Part shown: positions 19,380-27,064 of the stretch, one piece after another
Layout of the letters: the number at the start of each line of letters is the position of its first letter
Position numbering within the stretch: position 1 is the first letter of the stretch
Origin: a virus
IMG/VR virus record: IMGVR_UViG_3300044617_001663
Span: 1 to 56,459 of that record
Strand: one strand, 5' to 3'
Length of the DNA: 56,459 nt
Program-made: the position numbers and the translations under genes
Notes under the pieces: model-generated
Told to the model about the DNA's origin: nothing
Database searches by the model: none
What the model saw: the letters and a program-made list of their open reading frames with translations, nothing else

Positions 19380-20782
19380 GTACTGAACCATTAAGCGATA
19401 CCATACAACCGTTGACATTAACAGATACAGTTTATACTTGGTATAACACTACGAATGAAATTATTAATCTCGTAAATCCTCTTAATATTTACGATGTTAT
19501 TCCTGAAAATGGCATAACTTCCAGTCGTAGTGGAATATCAGATGGAATATTAACTTTTTCTGTTAATTTAAAATCTGACGGTGGTTTAAATTTTGAAGGT
19601 GGGGGGTCGATATCTCTATCTACGGCTAATATTTTAAAAGAATCATTTTCAACTTCTAGTTCATATAAATTCTTTGCTGAAGATTCTTCTGGAACCATAA
19701 AAGCAGTTACATTTGATTTGAATGAAGGAAAAGGAATTGATTTTATAGATAATACCAATTCCTTGACGATTGGAATAGATTCCAGCGTTGTAACTTTAAC
19801 TGATACACAGACACTTACAAACAAATCATTTGTTGCTCCAAAAATTGTAAATGATATAAGTCCATCTGGAAGTATTACTTTATTAGCTCCTGCTGGTATA
19901 GGTTCATATAATTTAACATTACCCAGCAATTTCGGTGGGGCAGGACAATATTTAAAATCATTAGGAAATGGAACTTTGGCGTGGGACACTCCTTCAGGTG
20001 GAACAGGCGGTGGAATATTAAATATTATAGCAGAATCTGGAACAACTTTTGTAAATTTAAGTACACAGAATTTAAGTTTTCAAGGTGATACTGGTATCAA
20101 TACTACAGCAAGTGTAGTAGGTGGCACTCCTAGAGTGGTAATTGGAATAGATAACACAGTAGTGACCCTTGCTAAAACACAAACGTTAAAAGAAAAAACA
20201 TTAGAAGAACCAAAAATAAAAAATATAAGTGCACAATACACTATTACTTTAAAACCTAGTATAGCACAAGAATCTAATTATACTCTAACATTACCCACAA
20301 CAGATGGTGATAGTGGTCAATATTTAAAAACAGATGGATCAGGAGTTTTATCTTGGGATACTCCCTCTGGTGGTGGAGTTACTTCTTTTACCATTAAATC
20401 TGATAGTCAAACTGCAACTTTCAATGCTTCTTCTGAGGCATTACAATTTGTAGGAGGAATTGGATTAAATACTTCTTTGAGTTTATCTGGTTCAGATAGA
20501 AAAGTTACGATAGATTTGGACACATCCGGAAGTACATTTACCGATGGAAATAATTTAACTGTATCTTTCCCGGGCGGAAATACAGTTAGGTATTCTCTTG
20601 ATACTGTTGTTACTGATATTACCTTAAGTAATTCTTTATTTACTAATATAAATTATCTTTACTCAGATATCACTGGTAATACTGGACCTCTATATACTCT
20701 TATGGATTCTGATTGGGATGAAACACAAACAGAAGATGGACATATAGTAGGCCAATTGGTTCTTGTTCCTTTTGCAAATTAA
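19376..20782 (+). CDS. Tail fibre-like protein with two internal beta repeats
   Basis: A 468-residue Gly/Ser/Thr-rich protein. Two copies of a module of about 75 residues are visible: one with DTQTLTNKSFVAPKI ending GQYLKSLGNGTLAWDTPSGG (residues about 142-210), the other with KTQTLKEKTLEEPKI ending GQYLKTDGSGVLSWDTPSGG (about 265-335). These TQTLTNK and GQYL..DG.G.L.W modules are common in trimeric phage fibres. The N-terminal part would attach to the baseplate. There is no intramolecular chaperone motif that I can recognise. It overlaps the small coiled-coil gene by 4 bases. Confidence 0.75.
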   Translation: MSTEPLSDTIQPLTLTDTVYTWYNTTNEIINLVNPLNIYDVIPENGITSSRSGISDGILTFSVNLKSDGGLNFEGGGSISLSTANILKESFSTSSSYKFFAEDSSGTIKAVTFDLNEGKGIDFIDNTNSLTIGIDSSVVTLTDTQTLTNKSFVAPKIVNDISPSGSITLLAPAGIGSYNLTLPSNFGGAGQYLKSLGNGTLAWDTPSGGTGGGILNIIAESGTTFVNLSTQNLSFQGDTGINTTASVVGGTPRVVIGIDNTVVTLAKTQTLKEKTLEEPKIKNISAQYTITLKPSIAQESNYTLTLPTTDGDSGQYLKTDGSGVLSWDTPSGGGVTSFTIKSDSQTATFNASSEALQFVGGIGLNTSLSLSGSDRKVTIDLDTSGSTFTDGNNLTVSFPGGNTVRYSLDTVVTDITLSNSLFTNINYLYSDITGNTGPLYTLMDSDWDETQTEDGHIVGQLVLVPFAN

Positions 20783-20800
20783 TGTTAGGATTTTTATATC

Positions 20801-22141
20801 ATGGCAATTCATATAAATGTAGGTGAAAGTTCTTACAAGGAACTTTCCAACGTATATTTAAAACAAATCGACTCTTATACGGAAATTTGCAAAGTATATA
20901 TTTGCACAGGACCAAATCAGTATCAATTACTTTTTGATGTGTGTGAAACAATTCCTTGCGAAGAATCAGATGAAGAATGTGATGATTGTTTGCCTACTTG
21001 GTCAAGTTTTCATGATGAATTATTGTTATCCACTGATGGACCAGAACCAGTAGGAATAACAAAACTCATATGCCCAACAACCCAGTGTGCACATGGTGCA
21101 GGTGATGATATATTCACATTAGATACAACTTGCATGGATGACAACATTTGTTGTAATTGCGGATTTGATATTTTTGGTGTCAGAATAGAACCAGAAGCAT
21201 GTGTTCCTCTTGTTGATATAAATTGTCCATGTTTAAAATTAGATAGTACTTCATGTTCTGGTTTGCCAAAATATATCAGAAATACTTGTCAAGCATATGT
21301 TTGGACTGCTCTTGGTGGAGATTTACTTGAAGGTAAAACTTCCTCTTGTAAATCATGTATAGATTCCACCAGAACTATTGTTGGTAAATGCTGTAGAAAT
21401 GGAAGAAGATATTCTTATATTAAAGAAGCAACATGGATCAAAGATCCAACCAGCGAAAGTGATTGCGGAATAAAAAGAAATTGTTTTGCTTTTGAATATC
21501 TTTCTGCAATATACCCAGATGAAAGTATCGGTATAATTGATTATGGATATGGATTTGATATAGAAAAAATATTTTCTGAAGGTGGTATTGCAGGAGGCGG
21601 TCCCGGAGGACCAATAACTATATGCCCTAACATTGAAGAGGGAATAGATGAAAGTTTTTACTGTGCATGTTTTCCAAATTGCTGCAATACATTTTGTATA
21701 GGACAAGAATGTACACAAGAAGCAAGATGTGAAGCTATGTGTAATCCTATAAATAATTGTAGTCAATTTAATAATGTATATCAATCTTTATATAATCAAT
21801 CATTTGATGAATATAAATGTCAATATTGTTCTACAGTAGAAAACGATCCTTGCGGTTGTAATAGTCCACCACCACCAGAAGGATGCGATATCTGTGTCAA
21901 AAATCCTTGTGGTACAGGATGTTATGTGTCTTGTTCAGAAGGACCAATAAATTGGTGTGATTATTTCTGTACTACTCCAAATGAAATAAATTGGAGTTGT
22001 ATATTTCAATCTGCAGGACTTCCAAACGATGCTACACAATTGTTATTAATTTTAAGAAATCTCGGTTGTCCTTGTGCTCCGGATTTTGATACATGTAACG
22101 ATATTTGTTATAATTCATTTGGAACTAATGATGCAAATTAA
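20801..22141 (+). CDS. Cysteine-rich structural protein (about 49 Cys in 446 residues)
   Basis: The first 50 residues (MAIHINVGESSYKELSNVYL, then ICKVYICTGPNQYQLLFDV) form a beta-rich head of the kind seen at the start of phage appendage proteins. The remainder is extremely Cys-rich, with CC pairs, CxC and CxxC spacings: NICCNCGFD, FYCACFPNCCNTFC, DPCGCNSPPPPEGCDICVKN. No signal peptide or membrane helix is present. It lies between the fibre gene and the DUF1617-like gene, in the late structural operon, preceded by a weak TTAGGA. It shares the Cys-rich style, not obvious alignment, with the 976-residue protein at 32031. Metal binding or disulfide cross-linking after lysis are both possible. 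Confidence 0.65.
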   Translation: MAIHINVGESSYKELSNVYLKQIDSYTEICKVYICTGPNQYQLLFDVCETIPCEESDEECDDCLPTWSSFHDELLLSTDGPEPVGITKLICPTTQCAHGAGDDIFTLDTTCMDDNICCNCGFDIFGVRIEPEACVPLVDINCPCLKLDSTSCSGLPKYIRNTCQAYVWTALGGDLLEGKTSSCKSCIDSTRTIVGKCCRNGRRYSYIKEATWIKDPTSESDCGIKRNCFAFEYLSAIYPDESIGIIDYGYGFDIEKIFSEGGIAGGGPGGPITICPNIEEGIDESFYCACFPNCCNTFCIGQECTQEARCEAMCNPINNCSQFNNVYQSLYNQSFDEYKCQYCSTVENDPCGCNSPPPPEGCDICVKNPCGTGCYVSCSEGPINWCDYFCTTPNEINWSCIFQSAGLPNDATQLLLILRNLGCPCAPDFDTCNDICYNSFGTNDAN

Positions 22142-22158
22142 AAAGAAAGGATTTTATA

Positions 22159-22515
22159 ATGCAAGTGAAACTGTCTGAAATTTATAATGCAATTGAACCT
22201 CTTAATAAACTTTCTGAAATGCCACTTCCAGTAGCAATTTCATATAAATTAGTAAAATTAGTTAAAAAATTAAGTGATGAAGTAGAAACAATAGAGAAAC
22301 TTCGTCAAAAATTAATAAAAAAACATGGAAAAGAAGATGAATCTGGAAATATTACTGTTACAGAAGAGAAAAAACAAGACTTTTTGAATGAATTTACAAC
22401 TTTACTTAGTTCAAAAATTAAAGTGGATTTTGAGCCTATCCCAGTAGAATCTCTAAAAGATATTACAATGTCCGTATCAGACATGGGTAGATTACACTTT
22501 ATTTTTAAAGAATAG
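22159..22515 (+). CDS. DUF1617-like small phage protein
   Basis: A 118-residue mostly helical protein. The layout, a helical N-terminus (ISYKLVKLVKKLSDEVETIE), then KLIKKHGKEDESGN, then VDFEPIPVESLKDITMS near the C-terminus, resembles the DUF1617 type of phage proteins, for which I know no assigned function. It is preceded by AAAGGA at about 22146 and is the last gene before the CATAAATA promoter of the neck genes. A tail-assembly chaperone is a possible role, by inference only. Confidence 0.5.
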   Translation: MQVKLSEIYNAIEPLNKLSEMPLPVAISYKLVKLVKKLSDEVETIEKLRQKLIKKHGKEDESGNITVTEEKKQDFLNEFTTLLSSKIKVDFEPIPVESLKDITMSVSDMGRLHFIFKE

Positions 22516-22529
22516 TACATATTCCTTTG

Positions 22530-22537
22530 CATAAATA
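22530..22537 (+). promoter_or_regulatory. Late promoter variant CATAAATA before gene 13
   Basis: CATAAATA differs from the T4 late consensus at the first base only. It lies 18 bases before ATG 22556 with AAAGGAG between. It sits in the 40-base gap that separates the baseplate/fibre genes from the neck-packaging genes, a sensible place for a new transcript. Confidence 0.5.
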
Positions 22538-22555
22538 ATATGTAAAGGAGAAATA

Positions 22556-23374
22556 ATGCCTAACCTATCGTCCAGAGAAGCCCTAAAAGATTACTGTTTG
22601 CGTAGATTGGGGCATCCTGTAGTACAAGTAAACGTAGACGATGCTCAGATTGAGGATCGCATAGATGATGCTTTGCAATATTTTGCAGAGTATCATTTCG
22701 ATGGTACTGAAAGAGTTTATATTCAAAAACAAGTAACTCCTAAAGATGTAGAAAGAGGTTACTTTGATCTTACAGAGCCAACAGAAGCAGACGAAGAAAA
22801 AGGTATTAAAGCAGCACCAGCAATAGATGAAACTTCAAATAAAATAGTTTCTATTGTAAGAGTATTTCAATTGTACGATACTCTTGGCGGTACTGGTATG
22901 TTCGATGCTCGCTATCAAATCGCTCTAAACGACCTTTATGGGCTTAGAACAAACACCTATAGTCAATCTATGATTACGTATGATATCACTCGTAGGCACA
23001 TGGGATTATTACAAGATCTTTTGACTCCAGAGAAGCAATTAAGATTCAGTAGAGTTACAAATAAAGTCCATATTGATATGGATTGGAAAAACCAAACAAC
23101 TGTTGGTAACTATATTTTAATGGAAGGATATGCAGTCCTTGATCCTGAACAATATACAGAAATTTATAATGATATGGTTGTAAAAAAATATACAACAGCA
23201 TTGATTAAAGAACAATGGGGAATGAATTTGATGAAATTCAAAAATATCGAACTCCCCGGCGGTATTAGTATTGACGGAGAATCAATACTTGCAGAAGCTT
23301 TGAAAGATAAAGAAAGAATAGAAGAAGAAATACAACTTAAATGGGAACTACCTCCCGGATTCTTCATAGGATAA
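22556..23374 (+). CDS. 13: Neck protein gp13
   Basis: gp13 and gp14 form the collar that closes the packaged head and accepts the tail. The N-terminus (REALKDYCLRRLGHPVVQVN, then VDDAQIEDRIDDALQYFAEYH) is the highly conserved opening of marine gp13 proteins. Also typical are YFDLTEP and the DLYGLRTNTYSQSMITYDITR region. The C-terminus ends in LKWELPPGFFIG. Length is 272 residues against 309 in T4. Clear AAAGGAG Shine-Dalgarno; gp14 follows one base after the stop. Confidence 0.93.
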   Translation: MPNLSSREALKDYCLRRLGHPVVQVNVDDAQIEDRIDDALQYFAEYHFDGTERVYIQKQVTPKDVERGYFDLTEPTEADEEKGIKAAPAIDETSNKIVSIVRVFQLYDTLGGTGMFDARYQIALNDLYGLRTNTYSQSMITYDITRRHMGLLQDLLTPEKQLRFSRVTNKVHIDMDWKNQTTVGNYILMEGYAVLDPEQYTEIYNDMVVKKYTTALIKEQWGMNLMKFKNIELPGGISIDGESILAEALKDKERIEEEIQLKWELPPGFFIG

Positions 23375-23375
23375 A

Positions 23376-24074
23376 ATGGCACTTAATCCATATTTTGATA
23401 ACAAAAAAGTATTAGGAACGCAACGCTTGATAGATGATATGACTAGAGAAGTCATAAAGGCTACAGGTATAGATGTTATTTACATAGCAAAAACAACAGA
23501 TAAATTAGATGCAATATTCGGAGAGAATCCATTAGGAAAATTAAAAAATGCATTTACAATTGAAATGTATTCTCAAAATGTTAAAACATTTGATGGAAAT
23601 GAAAGAGATATAGTCACTAAATTTGGTATGGAACTTAAAGATAACGTATCTCTTTTGGTTTCTCGTAGTAGGTGGTACGAAGAGGCTTCCAAATTACCAG
23701 AAGATTTCCCAAATCGTCTACATCCAAGATTAAGACCTATGGAAGGCGATATTATCTTCTTACCATATGCTCCATCCTCAAGAAATCTTTATGAAATAAA
23801 GTTGGTAGAAAATGAAAATATGTTTTACCAACAAGGAGATTATTATACTTTCCGTCTTGATTGTGAACTTTACAAATATGATATGGGTGATATTCAAACT
23901 GGATTTGACGAGATAGACAAGTCAACTCAAGGAATCATTTCCACAATTACAGATTCAAATGGAACATATCAGATGAATACATTGCAACCAAATAACAATA
24001 CAGAGTTGCAAACTAACGGAAATGATTTCATAGACTTTACTGAAATAGATCCATTCTCTGAGGGAAGATACTGA
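23376..24074 (+). CDS. 14: Neck protein gp14
   Basis: Partner of gp13 in the head-completion collar. The opening ALNPYFDNKKVLGTQRLIDD and the following IKATGIDVIYIAKT are conserved features. LHPRLRPMEGDIIFLPY and LYEIKLVENENMFYQQGDYY follow in the expected order, with an acidic C-terminus. Length is 232 residues against 256 in T4. It shares one base with the start of gp15, keeping the 13-14-15 order. Confidence 0.92.
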   Translation: MALNPYFDNKKVLGTQRLIDDMTREVIKATGIDVIYIAKTTDKLDAIFGENPLGKLKNAFTIEMYSQNVKTFDGNERDIVTKFGMELKDNVSLLVSRSRWYEEASKLPEDFPNRLHPRLRPMEGDIIFLPYAPSSRNLYEIKLVENENMFYQQGDYYTFRLDCELYKYDMGDIQTGFDEIDKSTQGIISTITDSNGTYQMNTLQPNNNTELQTNGNDFIDFTEIDPFSEGRY

Positions 24075-24727
24075 TGTTTACTACATTTTATTACGGAATA
24101 ACTAAAAAGGTAGTTTCATCATTTGGAACTCTATTCAATAACATTTATATTGTTAGGGAAAATAAAAAAATTAAAGTTCCATTAATATATTCACCAAAAG
24201 AAAAATTTATGCATCGTTTGAAAATGGATTTTGGTAAACAACAATTTCAAACCATTCTCCCGAGAATGGGATTTAGTATTTCTGGTCTTGGTTATGATGC
24301 AGAAAGAAAGAAAAATAGCACAAATAGAAAAATAAAAGATGTAATAAATGTAAATCAAGAAGTTAGTTTCAAATATCGTTATGAAGATGTTCCATATAGT
24401 ATTGCATTTGAATTATATGCTTATGTCAGAAATATAGATGATGGATTGCAAATTTTTGAACAAATAGTTCCATTCTTTACGCCTGAATTTACAATAACAG
24501 TAAAACCACAAATTTTAGAAAATTCTGCAGAAGAAAAAATTGATATACCAATAATTCTCAAACAAACTGCAATAAATGAAATATATGACGGCAGTTATAG
24601 CGATGATACAAGAGTACTAAATTTTAATATGTCTTTTGAAGCAAAAGTATTTTATCCAGGACCAGTAAAACAAGCGGAAGTAATCAAATTTATCGATATA
24701 GATATATTTGATATCAATCAACAATAA
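24074..24727 (+). CDS. 15: Tail sheath terminator gp15
   Basis: gp15 caps the sheath and tube and docks the tail to the neck. The sequence follows T4 gp15 block by block: MFTTFYYG, a SFGTLFNNIYI segment, KVPLIYSPKEKFMHRL, QTILPRMGFSISGLGYDAER, and the late region IFEQIVPFFTPEFTITV. Length is 217 residues against 272 in T4. It overlaps the gp14 stop by one base. Confidence 0.92.
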   Translation: MFTTFYYGITKKVVSSFGTLFNNIYIVRENKKIKVPLIYSPKEKFMHRLKMDFGKQQFQTILPRMGFSISGLGYDAERKKNSTNRKIKDVINVNQEVSFKYRYEDVPYSIAFELYAYVRNIDDGLQIFEQIVPFFTPEFTITVKPQILENSAEEKIDIPIILKQTAINEIYDGSYSDDTRVLNFNMSFEAKVFYPGPVKQAEVIKFIDIDIFDINQQ

Positions 24728-24729
24728 CC

Positions 24730-24912
24730 ATGGAAAAGACACCACTAACAAAATTAAACATATATCCTGTTGTATACAGAAAAGATACTGATGGTAATAT
24801 AGTATTAGATACACATGGAAATAAAATAATAGATAAATCATATCAAGAAATTAATATGAATGATGATTACGATATAATTGTTCAATACATTAGTTTAACA
24901 GAAATTAAATAA
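24730..24912 (+). CDS. Small hypothetical protein between genes 15 and 16
   Basis: A 60-residue polar protein (MEKTPLTKLNIYPVVYRKD at the start) with several Asp/Asn-rich turns, predicted beta-rich. It sits two bases after gp15 and one base before gp16, filling the space exactly, which supports its being translated. No Shine-Dalgarno is obvious, so coupling to gp15 is likely. I do not recognise a family. Confidence 0.6.
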   Translation: MEKTPLTKLNIYPVVYRKDTDGNIVLDTHGNKIIDKSYQEINMNDDYDIIVQYISLTEIK

Positions 24913-24913
24913 T

Positions 24914-25360
24914 ATGAGTGATATAGATTCAAAATTGAGTGAAGAATTTGATTTGCCTATTGATAATAGTTCTATGATGAAACAAATTATGGAACCAAAA
25001 GAGATAGTTGCTGTAACTCCACAAACAGATTTAGAAAAAGATTATACTGATATTCGCCGTAATATCAAAAATATAATTTCAAAAGGATCTGAAGCAATTG
25101 ATGGAATATTGAATTTGGCATCAGAAACAGAATCTCCAAGAGCATACGAAGTTCTTTCTCAAATGATAAAAACTGTATCTGATGCAAATAAAGATCTTCT
25201 TGAAATTCATAAGAAAATGAAAGATATAGAAGGCGTATCAACACAAAATCAAAATGCATCCACTATTACAAATAACTCAATATTTGTTGGAAGTACTTCA
25301 GACTTGCAAAATATTTTAAGAGGAAAGATGAAAGAGTTAGATACTCTTGGTGATGAATGA
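24914..25360 (+). CDS. 16: Small terminase subunit gp16
   Basis: gp16 recognises phage DNA and stimulates gp17 during packaging. Features are an acidic N-terminus, a central helical pair (YTDIRRNIKNIISKGSEAID and YEVLSQMIKTVSDANKDLLE) matching the T4 gp16 oligomerisation coiled coil, and a C-terminal NNSIFVGSTSDLQNIL segment. Length is 148 residues against 164 in T4. The stop overlaps the gp17 start by 4 bases, the standard 16-17 arrangement. Confidence 0.9.
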   Translation: MSDIDSKLSEEFDLPIDNSSMMKQIMEPKEIVAVTPQTDLEKDYTDIRRNIKNIISKGSEAIDGILNLASETESPRAYEVLSQMIKTVSDANKDLLEIHKKMKDIEGVSTQNQNASTITNNSIFVGSTSDLQNILRGKMKELDTLGDE

Positions 25361-26991
25361 ATGAAAAAGAAAGTTATTTAGGAAATAGCAATCTTAAAAA
25401 ATCAAATGTAAAAGTATCTTTCACACAGGATCAAATTACTGAATATGCAAAGTGCATGAAAGATCCTATATATTTTATTAAAAAATACATTAAAATTGTA
25501 AATGTTGATGATGGTCTTATTCCATTTGAAACTTATCCATTTCAAGAAAATCTGATCAATACAATAAATGACAATAGATTTACAATAGCAAAAGTTCCTC
25601 GTCAGATGGGTAAATCAACTTGCATAACTGCATATTGTTTACACCAAGCGACTTTTGCTCCAAATCAAAATATAGCAATTTTGGCAAATAAAGAAAAGAT
25701 TGCAAAAGATCTTTTACATAAAATTAAAGTTGCTCACGAATTTATGCCAAAATGGTTACAACAAGGAATAGTAGAATGGAACAAGGGTTCTATTCTTTTT
25801 GAGAATGGCTCTAGAATTGTTGCGTCGGCTACGTCATCTAGTGCCATTCGTGGTGGTTCTTACAATCTTATCGTCCTTGACGAGTTTGCCTACGTTGCTC
25901 CAAATATTGCTGATGAGTTTTATAGTTCAGTTTATCCTACAATATCATCAGGTAAGCAAACTAAAGTTGTAATCATTTCCACACCTAAAGGACTAAATCT
26001 TTACTATAAGATGTGGATAGAAGCCGTTGAAAAACGAAGCATGTTTGTTCCTTTTGAAGCACATTGGTCTGAAGTTCCCGGTAGAAATACAGAGTGGCGT
26101 GAAACACAAATTCGTAACATTGGTGAAGAGATGTTTAAAGTGGAGTTTGAATGTGACTTCATTGGATCCACAAACACTTTAATTTCAACAGCAAAACTAA
26201 AATCTTTAGCATTTAAAACCCCCATTTACAAAACAAATGATGGATTGTGTTTATATGAAAAACCATATAGGGATGAAAAAGATCCTAAAAATAATCATAC
26301 TTATGTAATGACAGTAGATACTTGTCGGGGAGCCGGTGGAGACTTTCATGCTTTTTGTGTAATTGATATTACAAAATCTCCATATAAAATTGTTGCCACA
26401 TTTAAAAATAATGAAATATCTCCATTACTATATCCAAATATTATAGTTCCTGTGGCGAAACAATACAATAATGCTTATATTTTAGTCGAAATTAATGATA
26501 TCGGCGGACAAGTTGCGGATCTTATTCATAATGAATTTGAATATGAAAATTTACTCATGTCTACCATACGAGGAAGAAAAGGACAAACTTTAGATGGGGG
26601 ATTTGGTGCAAGTCAAACACAACTCGGTCTAAGAACCACAAAAGCAGTGAAAAGATTAGGATGTTCTATATTAAAATCTTTGATTGAAGGTGATAAATTA
26701 ATTATTGAAGATTATAATATAATCAATGAATTAGTTTCTTTTATTTCTAGAAATAATAGTTTTGAAGCAGATATGGGTCACCACGATGATCTTGTAATGT
26801 GTATGGTTCTTTTTTCGTGGTTGACCACCCAAAATTATTTTAAAGATTTAACAAATATGGATATTCGAAAGAATCTGTTTCAGGATAAAATGGAAAATTT
26901 GGAAGAAGAAGTAACTCCTTTTGGATTTGTAGAAGATGGCTCACAAGAGCAAGGATTTTATGATAATAATGGAATTTTTTGGAAATATTAA
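25357..26991 (+). CDS. 17: Large terminase subunit gp17 (ATPase-nuclease)
   Basis: The packaging motor and headful nuclease. Walker A is PRQMGKST at residues 81-88, Walker B LIVLDE at 171-176, and the coupling motif IISTP near 206-210. The RNase H-like nuclease domain shows candidate acidic metal ligands D321 (MTVDTCRGAGGD), E378 (ILVEINDIGG) and D477/D478 (GHHDDLV). Length is 544 residues against 610 in T4; the T4 N-terminal extension is missing, usual for marine relatives. Overlap with gp16 is 4 bases. Confidence 0.97.
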   Translation: MNEKESYLGNSNLKKSNVKVSFTQDQITEYAKCMKDPIYFIKKYIKIVNVDDGLIPFETYPFQENLINTINDNRFTIAKVPRQMGKSTCITAYCLHQATFAPNQNIAILANKEKIAKDLLHKIKVAHEFMPKWLQQGIVEWNKGSILFENGSRIVASATSSSAIRGGSYNLIVLDEFAYVAPNIADEFYSSVYPTISSGKQTKVVIISTPKGLNLYYKMWIEAVEKRSMFVPFEAHWSEVPGRNTEWRETQIRNIGEEMFKVEFECDFIGSTNTLISTAKLKSLAFKTPIYKTNDGLCLYEKPYRDEKDPKNNHTYVMTVDTCRGAGGDFHAFCVIDITKSPYKIVATFKNNEISPLLYPNIIVPVAKQYNNAYILVEINDIGGQVADLIHNEFEYENLLMSTIRGRKGQTLDGGFGASQTQLGLRTTKAVKRLGCSILKSLIEGDKLIIEDYNIINELVSFISRNNSFEADMGHHDDLVMCMVLFSWLTTQNYFKDLTNMDIRKNLFQDKMENLEEEVTPFGFVEDGSQEQGFYDNNGIFWKY

Positions 26992-27015
26992 TAAAATAAT
27001 AGAAAATCGATTTTT

Positions 27016-27023
27016 TATATATA
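27016..27023 (+). promoter_or_regulatory. Possible late promoter variant TATATATA before gene 18
   Basis: The 73-base gap before the sheath gene contains TTTTATATATAATTG. TATATATA aligns to the TATAAATA late consensus with one change, and an overlapping TATAAT-type hexamer is at 27020-27025. It lies 41 bases before ATG 27065, which has a strong AAGGAG. The same variant precedes the gp67-like gene and gene 23, which supports function. Confidence 0.45.
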
Positions 27024-27064
27024 ATTGAGACATATACTGAAAATATTCAAGAAGGAGAATCACG

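Noticed and set aside
21353-21784. Minus-strand 143-codon frame opposite the Cys-rich protein
   Set aside because: It is a shadow of the Cys-rich + strand gene; no ribosome binding site and low-complexity Tyr/Ser/Thr composition.
27003-27014. Perfect palindrome AAAATCGATTTT followed by T residues after gene 17
   Set aside because: Only a four-base A/T stem is possible with a four-base loop, too weak for an intrinsic terminator; kept only as a note.
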